A program made the translations under genes and the position numbers. Under the pieces are notes generated by a model. That model was not told where the DNA came from. It made no database searches and worked only from the letters and a program-made list of their open reading frames with translations. From NCBI GenBank assembly GCA_032358255.1, contig JAULBX010025608.1, forward strand, positions 1-58,859: a stretch of DNA of 58,859 bases, in the 5' to 3' direction. This document shows, one piece after another, positions 21,489 through 33,100 of the stretch (positions are counted from its first letter, which is position 1; each line of letters begins with the position of its first letter). The DNA comes from Heterotrichella gracilis. Its lineage: Eukaryota > Sar > Xanthophyceae > Tribonematales > Xanthonemataceae.

Positions 21489-24114
21489 ATGGACCGACCC
21501 GGGGAAGACGCGGAAGGGGAGGTAGGGTGATGGCCTGCATGACCCTCATCTTGTTATGCTATTTCCACTTTGTTCAGCCTTTGGACACGCAATTCAAGCT
21601 GTTTAGGGACTGCCCTTGTTCGTTTGCGTTGCAAGCACGGGTTTACAGCACTCATTGTGTGTGGTCCATAGTTGTGGCATATGCATGCATTATGGTAGTT
21701 TAAGCCAGCAAACTCTTGGGGCAGCATCTAAGACAAGACCATCCCCGGTACACAACTTGCAGTGGCAAATAATGTGGGTAATATACAGTGGTGGAACCAC
21801 GGCAACACAGTTTAGGGCCTTACCTTCACCCACTGGACATCCTCCCGCTGCTGCCCTGTGCACCCCTTGGCACCCTCTGTGCGTATGCATATGGACTGTA
21901 CCATCATACAGCTATGCCCCACCACACTGCCTAGCTGAATGCCCTGGGAGCATAGCTAGGAATTGACTTGACCACGCACGCTGCGCACTCACCACCCCTT
22001 GTCACTACTTGCTACGCACTGCACACAACCTTACTGTAGTGCCTGCATGGCACTGTTCCTTCGGGCTACACACCACACCTTACTACAGTCCTTGCTCGAT
22101 ACACACCAAATCTTTGCACCATCCAACTCAAAACCCCAAACCCTTCATGCTACACTCCACCGCGTGTGCGAGGTGGTACCTGGCAAGGCCCCCGTAACCT
22201 GCACCAACCCCACCCCATGAAACCCCAGACAAGGGTAAACGCCTCAAACCCTTAAACCCAAATAATGTCAACCCTGTCCCCTTTTCCTCCCCTCCTCAGG
22301 CAGTATACCGAAGCCCTGAGGAGCTGTGGAGTCAAACCCTAGCCGAGGGTAATGGCGACACCACCCAGTGGTATGCCAAGGCGGTGTCATACTGGGACAA
22401 GCAGGAAGCCAGCTACAACGGCGTGCTGGGGGGATTTGGGCAGGTTTCCGGGATCGACATTATCGACAGCAAGAAGTTCTTGAACAAGGTGCGTAGGTGG
22501 TGGGTAATAGGGTTTATATTTTACTAATGTATTTGCTGAACAATGGCGCCAAGGCCCACAGACCTTACTTAGGGTCTGTAATTAGAAAACCCTGCCAGGC
22601 ATGGGTGTGCAGCCAAGAACACCGTGCCAGCGCTGTCTAGGGTATGCAGCCACCAGGACACCATGCGCTCTAACCCTAGTTTGGGGTCTTTGCACACTTG
22701 TAGGTGTTCCGGCGGCAGCTCGACGACGCCAAGACTCACAACCAGAGTCTAACAGCCGTAGGTATGGCACCCGACACACACCTGGCCAGTACAGCATGCA
22801 TGCCATGTCACCCGTGTGGGCTGTCGTTTACCCGCTTGCCATCGTCATCACATGGCCTGCAACCTTTGTGTGCACGTGGATGGAGCACATGGGCATGATC
22901 ACATGACAAGATCGCATGTGGATTAATAACTTGTGTGCATGTGGATGGAGTGGGCATGATCACGTGACAAGATCGCAGGTGGGTTAATACTTGTGTGCAT
23001 GTGGATGGAGCACATCGGCATGATCACATGGCAAGATCGCATGTGGGTCAACACTTGTCCACAGCCACCGCACGACAGCAGCACATGCGCACCCATTGCT
23101 CCACCCCCCACACCCTCACCCCACTTCACCCGCACCCCCCACACTCTTGCAGACTGCGGCGCCGGCGTGGGGCGGGTATCGGAGCAGCTCCTCCTGCACT
23201 CCTTCCAGCATGTTGACCTGGTTGAGCCCTCAGCCCATCTGCTGGAGAAGGCAAGGGAGCGGCTGTGCGCCGAGGGGAATAAGCCCTACCCCTCGAAGAA
23301 TAAGGCGGGGGAGTTTTTCCAGCTGGGGCTGCAGCAGTTTGAGCCAGCGGCCGCCAAGTATGACGTCATCTGGGTGCAGTGGGCGCTGCTGTACCTGACG
23401 GACGGTGAGGGCTGGAAACCCTAAACCCTAATGCCCTAAACCCTAGTGCATTAAAGCTGGGTGAGGGTTGGGATGGGTCAGAAGCTAGGGTTTGGTTTGA
23501 GCTTGTGGCGGGCAGGTACGATGAGGTTGGGGTGCGGTGGGCGCCGCTGTACCCGACAGACGGTGTGTGTGCGTGTAAGGACCCTGGGTTAGGTTTGGGG
23601 TGGGCTGTAAAACTGGTAATAGCCCTGGGTAAGCTATTACCAGGGCTGAATCGAGAGTGGGCAACTGTTGGGTGTGGGTGGGAACGATGAGCAAGAAGGT
23701 ATGGTTCAATGGGGAACCCTGCTGGATTGTCTGGTGCACAGGGTAGGATGTGGAACCCCCCTCCTCTGAGACCTCTCCTTCCTTCAATGATCTCCTGCAA
23801 CGAGTGCAACCCCGCCCCCTAGACGCCTAGACCCCTCACCCCCCCCCCTTCCCGCCCTCCCAGATGACGCCATCTCCTTCTTCAACCGCTGCAAGTCCGG
23901 CCTCAAGCCCGAGGGGCTGGTTGTGGTCAAAGAGAACGTTTGCAACCAGGGGTTCATTGTGGATAAGGATGATTCCAGCCTCACGCGCTCTCACGAGTAC
24001 ATGCTGGACCTGTTCCGCAAGGCTGGCATGCTGGTGGTGCACACCGCGCTCCAGAAGAACTTCCCCAAGGGGCTGTTCAAGGTGCGCATGTATGCGCTCA
24101 AGGCCAGGAGCTGA
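21489..24114 (+). CDS. Alpha-N-terminal protein methyltransferase (NTMT1/METTL11A family)
   Basis: Five phased exons (21489..21521, 22300..22488, 22704..22761, 23153..23404, 23864..24114), 260 aa. The family methylates the alpha-amino group of proteins starting X-Pro-Lys, using S-adenosylmethionine. The plant-type N-terminal block is visible (SPEELW, TQWYAKAVSYW, GVLGGFGQVSGIDIIDS). The SAM-binding glycine motif DCGAGVGRV starts at about residue 94 and is split between exons 3 and 4 after its first base. VDLVEPSAHLLEKAR, YDVIWVQWALLYLTD and GLVVVKENV complete the Rossmann fold; the usual IQW/GHLTD substrate-site region reads VQW/LYLTD. The short first exon (11 codons) is supported by phase and by acidic residues matching plant orthologs, but is the least certain part. 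Confidence 0.88.
22866..23055. repeat. Three about 60-bp tandem repeats in NTMT intron 3
   Basis: The unit runs TTGTGTGCATGTGGATGGAG, CAC, GGCATGATCACATG, CAAGATCGCATGTGG, TTAATA and is present three times, the middle copy slightly shorter. It is a simple intronic minisatellite and codes for nothing recognised. Confidence 0.8.
23515..23570 (+). repeat. Intronic copy of the end of NTMT exon 4
   Basis: The segment TACGATGAGGTTGGGGTGCG followed by GTGGGCGCCGCTGTACCCGA repeats the end of exon 23153..23404 (TATGACGTCATCTGGGTGCA, then GTGGGCGCTGCTGTACCTGA) with several differences. It is followed by CAGACGGTGTG where the real exon has CGGACGGTGAGG, so the donor survives. Confidence 0.75.
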
Positions 24115-25253
24115 GCGGGGGCGCGGAGAGCGGCCGGGGTGGGACGCTTCAGGGAGTGGAGGCGGGGAAGGGGGGGGGGGGGGCGCATGCGGTCAACATT
24201 CTGGGCCAAGTGGCTTCCTCTGCGTCCCTCGGGAGTGTAGCACAAGGGGGAGGGCACGGGGGGAGGAAAAGGGGGGGAATGAAATGGAGATGACGGTCAG
24301 CCAGATGGGTGGAGCATCAAGTGTCAAGCAATTTGCCGGAGTTGACTCATGCTGGAATTTTACCTGGGTGGGCACCGGGTCAAGGGTCCATTATGGTGTG
24401 GTGGGTGGGGACAGGGAGCGTGATGGTGGGGTTTGCTGTGGCTTCCGCTGTCTCCCTGGCATGCACATTGTGCTTACTTGATTTTACGACAAGCAAATTG
24501 TGAACACTGGCTTGATGAGGTGCATGTCGTGGTGCTGGTGTACTTGGAGGGAAGGCTGTTTAGGGTTTAGGGTTCACTAGCTGGGGGGGAAGGCTGCGCC
24601 TAGGACCGCTGGCTTCATTGACTGCACACTCAGCTTACATGGCTTGATGCCGGTCGCATTGTACATGCGTGATCCAAGGCCCGTGCTGTGGTAGTCAGAG
24701 GTAAACTAGTTATGGTGCAATTTGACCAGGACGCAAAGGTGGCGTGCAGCTTGCCTAGGTGGAAATTCTGTGGCATGCGAGGTGTAGATTACAGCGCTTC
24801 AGCGTATTGACAAAGCTGCACTCTGTTGGCCGCCCGCCTAGTTTGGGTTTGTGGCAATGCCTTGTGGGGGACGCCGGTACACTCAGTGCAATGAGACGTC
24901 GCCAGCTCCATACTGGTGACACAATGGCCCCTACTGCCAACTTGCAAAGATGGAATACGTGGTTGCTCAACCATGCATGTTCAACAGTAGGCCAATAGTC
25001 AATGTGACCCCAGCTAGGCTTTTTTTCCCCAGCTAGGGAAGAAGGCCTCCCAGGGATGTGGGGTCTGGGGCAAATTGGATTGCTGAAAAATGAAGAAAAG
25101 TCTCGTCTGATCCCAGGCTACATGAGGCCTCGCAACAGCCATACAAAGCACACTCTTGATGCTGCATGCGGTTGAAACACGGCTTGTGTGAGTGCGCATC
25201 TGCCCTGGTTTGAGCCGTCGTGTGTGTGGTGACCGTCCGCGGTACAGAGCAAG
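24115..25253. other. No gene recognised; intergenic
   Basis: NTMT 3' UTR with G-runs (a 10-base poly-G near 24174), short telomere-like TTTAGGG at about 24560, then the promoter of the next plus-strand gene. No exon was identified. Confidence 0.45.
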
Positions 25254-28200
25254 ATGGTGTGGCTCCACTTGAAGTCGTTTGAGGAAAAGGTGGACATGCG
25301 AAGCAATGCCGTCAAGTCCACCGCAGAGTTCCAGCTAGGGAAGAACGTCACGGTACGTACGGTCGGCAATGTGGCTGCGCTGAATGTTTAGTGCGTATTG
25401 TTGCAGGTGTTGGTATCCACCGGTGCATCGTTCCACTAGGGCGAACATGGTGCATGCATAGCCAGGTCTAGCTCGCGCTGAAATAGGTTGAGTCAAGCTG
25501 CGTGGCAATCTGTCTTGTGCACTTTAGCTTCCGAAGAGCGTTTCAAGTCGGTATGGGCGTGCTGTGTGTGAGAGCCTTTGAGTGATCTGTCGATGTGTGT
25601 GCTCGCCCTAGTTCACATACACCCACCCAGAAGGGGCACAACGAATTAAGGTGGTGGGAAGCTCGAAGAAATGGGAGGCAAGATACGACCACGTCACCAA
25701 GGTGAGGCAGTGCAATATCGGTGTTGTAGTTTTTGGGCGATGGGACGTCCATGGGTTGTGCCTACATGTCACTGGGTTGGTGGGTCCAATACAGTAGCCT
25801 TATCAGAACACCTTATCCACCCATCTGCCCTCATGACTGCTCACAATGGGTGGGGCAATACAAGCCCAACAGCCTATCAGATATTTTATCCACGAGTGCC
25901 CCTTATGAAATCTCACACTGGGTGGGACACACCAACAGCAGTGAGATCACCGTATCCACCGACATGTGTCTCCCACATTGGGACTCCTGCTGCTGCTGTT
26001 CACAATGGTGGGACAATACAAAACCCAGGAAGCCTTTACAAATATTCTGTATACGAGTGCTCTTTATATCTGCTTAAAACAGCAGTAGTGAGATCACCTT
26101 ATCCACCCACACTCCCATTGGCAATTGTGACACCCACATGTCTCCCATGACAACCCACATTGCGGCTCCTGCTGCTTGCAGAGCACAGACCTGCAATACA
26201 AGGTGAAGGTCAGGGGCGTGACCTTTGACTTCCTGCAGCACATCCCCAAGAACAACTGGTACACAGTGCCCTCTCCCGCCATCAAGGTATGGGGTTGGTC
26301 GGCTGTGTTGAGAGCTATATGGCTAGCAGGGCTTTGTCTGGCAAGTACGCAAGGAGTGACATCTTTCTTCCTGTGATTGGGCATTGTTCGCACCAATTCA
26401 GCTGAAAACAGTGCTGTGTGGCTTGACCATGGTGTAGGCATGCGTTACGCTCAGCGTGCCCCTTATGCACTACTTACTGCTGCCTTTCCTGCAGGCAAGC
26501 GTTGGCATGGCTAACGGCAACTACAAGTTCCATGGGAAATATGATGCGCAGAGACGAGAAGGTGGGTTTGCCGCATGGGCAGTGGGTGTGTAGCACAGAA
26601 AAGTGGAGGACTAGGGTTTAGGGTTTAGGGTTTAGGGTTTGTGGGCACTGGGCAGTTTGTAACAAACAAGGGACAGTGTTGAACTCCTGCCATGACCATT
26701 CCATGGCGTTCCTGGCCGTGTGCTCATTCTTAATTTCAAACGCAACATATCCTCAGTCACACCGGGGCATGGGAGGGGGGTATCAATACGGAAACAAGCA
26801 AACTTTGCAGTATAGCAGCGAGTCTGGTGGGCGTGGAGCACTGTGCCAATGGGTGGGTTTCCCTGTAGGTGAGATCTCTGAGACCGCCTACTACGGGGGC
26901 AGCCGCCAGTTCAAGGCCCAGCTAATCACACACAGCCAGCAGGTGAGCCACCCGACCCTAAACCCTAAACCCTAATCCTCACCCACAATCCATACCCACA
27001 GCCCTCACCCTCAATCCGGACCCACAACCCCGTGTGCAAGGTGCATGTGGCTGTCAGCCACGGGGAGACATTCATGCTTCATGCAGCTTTAAAATCCGAA
27101 TTTGATTGATCTTTGAACAACCTGTGCGGATTTGGGCTGAGAAGCAGTACAGTATGCTGCTCCGATCTCCAAACATAGTGATACGGTAGTAGGAATGATT
27201 AATAGGGTGTGTCTTTGTTTGTGACATGCAATCCAGCTTGGCAGTGAATCTTGGACATGCGGCGCAAAACAGTCTGTGTATGCAGTAATAGTAGTGGTTG
27301 TAGTAATAATAATCAATTTTGTGTGCAGGGCAACAAGTACTTCCTGAGGGCAAAGCTGGGCAACAAGTGAGTGTGATATGCATTGCCTGGGTGTCATTCT
27401 GTGCGCAGGCACCCTCATCATTGGTCGCTTTGTGGAACTTGAGTGTCTGTCACTGTCCCATCAGTGGTCGCTTTGTATGGTCCATCGCACTGACTCGCCT
27501 GTGCCTCACGCTACTGCAACCCCCTTGTCATCCCAGGCAATATTGTCATTACTGCACCGCTGCTATCCCATTGTTTACAGCGATGTTGATATCAATATCA
27601 TTTTCTCTTATCTTCCCGTGTCGGTATAATTTCCATTTGCAGCACTCATCTTCACCCCTTGACCCTTGCAGGTACCTTAAATCAGTGGGTGCAATGAGCT
27701 CGCCTGCGGTCGGACCGGTGCTGATCGCCAAGAGCAAGTAAGTGGGCATTGGTGCAAGCCACACGTGCGAGATTGCAGTTCCTGTGCTGCATGAGGGGAT
27801 CATTATTGATGCCTAGTGTACCTAGCCAGCGACAGCACTCATTAACACCCCTCGTCCCCTCGAATGCTTGGCCCAATTTTGAAAAGCTGAGGTACACTGC
27901 GCTGTCACCCATGAATTCAAGTCATTGAACATTAGTACAAAAGTAATCTGACAGCGCTTTAGTATAGCCTTCTCACCGCCCCTCCCGCCTCCCATCCCTT
28001 CTGACAGCTGCAATGTGGTTGCCAACCTCTCCATGCAACCACCCGCAGCATCAAAGCCAGGCCACCCTGGCCCCCTCACGCCACCCATTCCCTGACCTCA
28101 CACACCCGACAATCACAAATAAAAATTCAAAGCGCGGCATTGCGCTGTCGCATAATTGGCATCCTCATTGCTCCCCTCTCCCCAACTTTCAGAGGCCCTT

Positions 28201-28483
28201 TGACAAATGTCCCTGTTATTTATCATCAATGTCCTTATTATTGTTAATTATATATTCAACCTCCTTACCGCCCCCTCCCTCCTCCCCTCCCAGGCCCTTT
28301 GACGGCTGCAAGATTGTTGCCGACCTCACCCTGCGCAACCGCGGCATCAAGGCCAGGGCCACCCTGGCCCCCTCGCAGGACATAGTGGACAAGAACGTGA
28401 AGATTACGCTGGATGTGGCGGCATCGGTGGCGGGGAAGCCGCAGCTCAAGGGGGTGGTGGCGGGTATGAAGTGGAGCTTCTAG
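25254..28483 (+). CDS. Putative beta-barrel envelope protein (OEP24-like), unassigned
   Basis: Eight phased exons (25254..25352, 25612..25701, 26182..26286, 26495..26561, 26869..26942, 27329..27366, 27672..27737, 28294..28483), 242 aa. There is no signal or transit peptide. The protein is made of short alternating strands (YKVKVRGVTFDF, YKFHGKYD, FKAQLITHSQ, YFLRAKLGN, CKIVADLTLRN, IKARATLAP) and ends in GMKWSF, the aromatic C-terminus typical of organelle outer-membrane beta-barrels. Overall architecture and size resemble plastid outer-envelope pore proteins such as OEP24, but I do not see a diagnostic motif, so the family call is inference. The exon ends are duplicated in introns and after the stop (separate entries). 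Confidence 0.45.
25800..26175. repeat. Degenerate repeats filling intron 2 of the beta-barrel-like gene
   Basis: Several diverged units recur: CTTATCCACCCA, CACAATGGGTGGGGCAATAC, GTGAGATCACC and a CCCACATTG-GCTCCTGCTGCT block. The last unit overlaps the real 3' end of the intron before exon 26182, and an earlier copy lies at about 25975-26005, so part of this is duplicated intron end. Confidence 0.6.
26613..26640. repeat. Interstitial TTTAGGG telomere-type run
   Basis: Four tandem units of the Arabidopsis-type telomere repeat lie in intron 4 of the beta-barrel-like gene. Shorter AGGGTTTAGGGTTT or CCCTAAACCCTAA runs occur in most introns of the window, for example near 5990, 24560, 46580, 53430 and 57360. 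Confidence 0.9.
28008..28212 (+). repeat. Intronic copies of the start of exon 8 (beta-barrel-like gene)
   Basis: At about 28008-28085 the sequence repeats the exon start at 28300-28378 (GGCTGCAAGATTGTTGCCGA is mirrored by AGCTGCAATGTGGTTGCCAA; both share ATCAA, GCCAGG and CCACCCTGGCCCCCTC). A second, shorter copy at about 28190-28212 repeats AGGCCCTTTGAC with its upstream AG. Confidence 0.75.
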
Positions 28484-28490
28484 GCGCTCC

Positions 28491-28555
28491 TTGTGGTATG
28501 ATGTGGTGGTATCGGTGGCGGGCAAGCCGCAGCTTAAGCGAGTGGTGATGCGTTA
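28491..28555 (+). repeat. Copy of the last coding segment downstream of the stop
   Basis: After the TAG at 28481 the sequence again reads GATGTGGTGGTATCGGTGGC, GGGCAAGCCGCAGCTTAAG, a near copy of the exon part encoding DVAASVAGKPQLKGVVAG. It shows that the duplication process is not restricted to splice borders. Confidence 0.75.
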
Positions 28556-30135
28556 TGCGGGCTTTGGTGTAGAGCGAGATGGGGATTTGTGGCCCGCATG
28601 CTCAAGAGTGCAAGCACTGCGGTCACTGGGGTGCTGCTGTGCAATGCATGGTTGGGCGCAGGAGGGGGGCGTGCCGATCACCCTGAAGATCCCCTGGGGA
28701 TTGCCCCACCACTTTTACCCCCCGGGGGTGGGAGGTTGGCCTGGTATCCCCGCAAGAGGGGCATGCACTGAGATCAACGTTGAGCACATTCCACTTCTCT
28801 CCTATTTTTTCATCAGCACGCAGTTGAGGGGCGTAGGCTGGCACCAGCAGGGGAGCTGGGCGGTGTGGTGCAAGGAAGGGGAGGCAGGGTCACCGCATAT
28901 TGGGGCGCCATTGCTTGTATGTGCCAGCTGGCACTCCTTGCCGCATTGCAGGGCCATTTGCTGAGTCCTGGTGCTATCGGCCGCAGCAAGGGCGTGGATG
29001 AGGTGTCGGGCCTGCATGCGTGGCAGCGTGGCGAGGACGTTGGGGTTGCTCGAAGACTTTCTAGGTTAAACCTTTGGCCAAGTCACTTCAAAGGGTCTTT
29101 CTTGTTTTCAGAGTCAAGTCAAAGTGTCTTTTATGTTTTAAGAGTCAAGATTGCGAGTGCGTAGGGGGTGCCATAGCTGTCACCGTGCCGGTATGCTGCG
29201 CAGTTTGGATTGCGCAGGGTGCATTGCGAATTCGGGCTAATGCGAAGTAGGGAGTAGCCAGACTGCCATTGAATTTGAATGTAGGATCGGAATCAGATGT
29301 CACATCCGGGCTAGGAGCAGTCCGACTGACGTCAGAAGCAGAGTATTGGTGTCACTGAATGACATTCACAGACAGACACGATTGTTCATAATGTCATGCG
29401 GCCTCTTGAGTCATGCGGCCTTTTGAGTCAGGTTTAATGGTTGTTACAAACTTTGTTGAACATCATTGCTACAATACTACTAGCAAAAAATGCCATCATT
29501 GCCGTGCCTAAACCAATTGGATTTTTATTACACTCGAGTGGATGATGAACGCACTCACAGGTGCAAGCATAATGATTGACACATATCAATATTGTTCATT
29601 GAAGGCAACATGCGATGAACGCGGCGACGCTGTGCAGCTGCACCCTCAAAATCTAGCGCCACATTGGCACATCCCTAAGACCCCTAACCCTCAGCCTAAG
29701 GATTCCTTCCAAAGGCTCAAGTGTGGAGCAGTCAAGGCTACACTCTACGGTAGAGCAACTCTTGTTGATTTAAATATGCTGCCCAACATGATAATCATTC
29801 AGTGAACACCAGATGTCAATGTCTGTAAATTGCTGGCAGATCTGCAGGCACATCGGACGGCAATGTGCTTCCAATTGGAAAGACGCTGCACCCAAGTCCC
29901 CCCAGACCCCAAGACCACCTCTTGAGTCAACGAATACCAACCTACCCACGATACGCTCCCTGTCCCTCCTTCCTAGCCACCTAGCTCCTATCACTGCAAC
30001 CCTTGCTTGGGCCCTAAGTTATCCTCCCCTCCCTCATCTCCCCATGCCAATGCCCCAATCATGCAATGACCGTCACTGTAACCCTTGCTTCGGGTTCCCC
30101 CTCCCCACATCCCATGATGATACCACTCCCCCAAC
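28556..30135. other. No gene recognised; convergent intergenic region
   Basis: 3' UTRs of the beta-barrel-like gene (plus) and the ISE2 gene (minus). Only small direct repeats are seen: two about 30-bp units with GAGTCAAG ends at 29090-29150, and CATGCGGCCT(C/T)TTGAGTCA twice near 29395-29430. Confidence 0.45.
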
Positions 30136-33100
30136 TCATGCGATCAGCTCCGAGATTGGCTTCCTGTCCATGGCCGCCACCGCGACGCGAGCAGCCTGGC
30201 GCATCTCGGGAAGCAAGTCGGGACAGAAGCGGATCTGCGGGGATGGGGAAATAACCGTCACAATTGCAACTGCGAGCACGTCACTGGCATGCCCCATCAC
30301 CATCACCATCATGATCACCCCGGCAGATCGTTCCAGGCAAATAAATGTTTTATAATATATATATGCGAGCAGCCTGTCCTTGAACAGGCGGTTAAGGAAA
30401 AGGATTTAGCGAAGAGAAGAGCATTGCCCTTCTGTCCACTGTTCCGCCTACCATGTTAGTTGGGTGCACTCCGTTATGGTGTGGGAACACCAGGAGTGCT
30501 GCGTGGTAGGGTTAACCTACCCCCCGTCTCGATGTGTGCTGGTTGTTGCAGTGCAGTTTGAAGCAATCGTTCCAGGCAATTTTACCCTGGGGTTTTGTCC
30601 CATATGCTGCCCTGCGCGCCAGATCCACCACCGCCCTGTCGACCCCTACCAAGGGCATTGCCCCGTCTGCATTATCCGATTGGTATGCATGCTCACATTC
30701 ACCTCCATTGTCATTACCACCACCCCAACACCGTAGAGCATTGCCCCCCCACCTGTCGCAGCATGTCCATAGTGCGCGTGAGTATGCGCGCCACATCACC
30801 GTCATCCAGGCTGCAGTCGGTCATCACCTGGTCCCAACTCACACCGCTGGCCCACGCCTCAACCACACCTGCAGTAAAAAAATACAGCCATCAAGTCAAA
30901 GGGGTTTGGAACCTTATGCTAGGGTTTGGCATTGCATGGTCCCAGATGACGCCACTGGCCACGGTTCAACCACAACACCATGGCAAACACCAATCACCAG
31001 TATGAGGCCACAGAATACGGTAGGTTCCAAGGGTTTTAATTATGAGGCCCCACCCCACACCGCTGGCCCACGCCTCAACAACGCCTGCAGGAGGCATAGG
31101 GCTGGCGCCCCTAACACACAGCATGAGGTGGGGGCATTGTGAAGACGTAGCTGCAAACCTAAGCCTCTCCCACAGTAACCCCACCTGCTATGCGCAGGTC
31201 CACCCCCAGGCTGGCCTCTATCCCCTGCTGCGCCTGCAGGGTGTACAGCTGCAAACCCTGAACAAAACCCTACACAAAACCCAAACAACACCCCACCTGC
31301 CATGCGCAGGTCCACCGCCAGGCTGGCCTCTATCCCGCGCTGCGCTTGCAGGGTGTACAGCTGCAAACCCTGAACAAAACCCTAAACAAAACCCCACCTG
31401 CCATGCGCAGGTCCACCGCCAGGCTGGCCTCTATCCCCTGCTGCGCCTGCAGGGTGTACAGCTGCGCCTGGATGGGCTGAAGCGCCTCAACAGCCGCCAC
31501 AACCTCGGGTGAGGGGGGGTAGGCGGCCCACACCTGGGGGCGGGTCAGGGACTCGGCGCACAAGAGGGCGCAGACGACACCTGTGGGGGGGTGGGGGGGT
31601 AAGCGCACACAGGGGTGGGGAAGACACCGGGGAGGGCATCCAATCCCCTCGCCAAACACAAGCCTAAACCCAAGTCTGACCCTTGCTAAACTCTAGCAGA
31701 AGTCCTAGTCCCCACCTGCCAGCTGGTGCTGCGCCTGGTGGGTCAGCACCACTGTTCAGCCGCCAAAACCCTAGGCACCCCCCTGCCAACTGCCTGCCGC
31801 GGGAACAGCTGCTGCACCTCCTTGTGTGTGGGCACCATGGCAATTGCCAACCACACCTCGTTAACTATTAACAGTTAATAGTTAACCCTTAGGAAGAGAC
31901 GCACTGGCACAAACTGCCAAAAATATTCCAATCCTGATTTTTTCAAATCCCGTATCCCCGCATCGTACCAAGTCCCAAGCTGCAGAAACCAATGCGGTAC
32001 AGTAAATTGCCCCGCTTTCCCAGAAACTTACAGAACTGCGCACCGAAAGCTACGCGAACCGGAAATCGCGCGACGCGAGGACAACAAATTACCCGCTTTC
32101 CGAGAAACTTACAGAACTGCGCACCGAAAGCTACGCGAACCGGAAATCGCGCGACGCGAGGACAGTAAATTGCCCCGCTTTCCCAGAAACTTACAGAACT
32201 GCGCACCGAAAGCTGCGCGAACCGGAAATCGCGCGACGCGAGAACAGTAAATTGCCCCGTTTTCCCAGGAATTTACAGAACTGCGCACCGAAACCGGAAT
32301 CGCGCGACGCGAGGACAGTAAATTGCCCCGCTTTCCCAGAAAATTACAGAACTGCGCACCGAAAGCTACGCGAACCGGAAATCGCGCGACGCGAGAACAG
32401 TAAATTGCCCCGCTTTCCCAGGGATTTACAGAACTGCGCACCGAAACCGGAATCGCGCGACGCAAGGACAGTAAATTGCCCCGCTTTCCCAGAAACTTAC
32501 AGAACTGCGCGCCGAAAGCTACGCGAACCGGAGATCGCGCGACGCGAGAACAATAAATTGCCCCGCTTTCCCAGGAATTTACAGAACTGCGCACCGAAAC
32601 CGGAATCGCGCGACGCAAGGACAGTAAATTGCCCCGCTTTCCCAGAAAATTACAGAACTGCGCACCGAAAATTACGATATGCGTCAAGCGCGGACCGAAA
32701 ATCGCGCGACGGGAGGACAGTAAATTGACCCAGTTTTCTCTCAATTTACTGTTCTGACGATTAGCCGGACGAGAAACGCACACGCACACACACAATGCCA
32801 GTAACATGAAAACCCTAGCCTAAACCCTAACCACAGCAGCACCTGGTGCCTAGCCACCAAAACCCTGCCAGCAACCCTGACCCCACAAACCCTAGCCAAA
32901 CCCTGGCCAAAACCCTAGCCACTCACCTGCCAGCTGGTGGGGCAGCAGCTGCTGCAGCGCCTGGTGAGTCAGCACCATGGCCAACCACAGCTCATTCTCC
33001 CCGTTCAGCTGACGCGCCACGCACCCCAGGGGGCGGGCCTGCAGGGTAGTCGCATCCAGCGCCCCCGCTGCCACAAGCACCTGCGGAAGATTTGTGTGGG

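Noticed and set aside
32109..32807. 232-codon open frame (minus) and 158-codon frame (plus) over the minisatellite
   Set aside because: Both are by-products of tandem units that lack stops in several frames. The encoded peptides are repeats of the unit, and the region lies inside a well-supported ISE2 intron.
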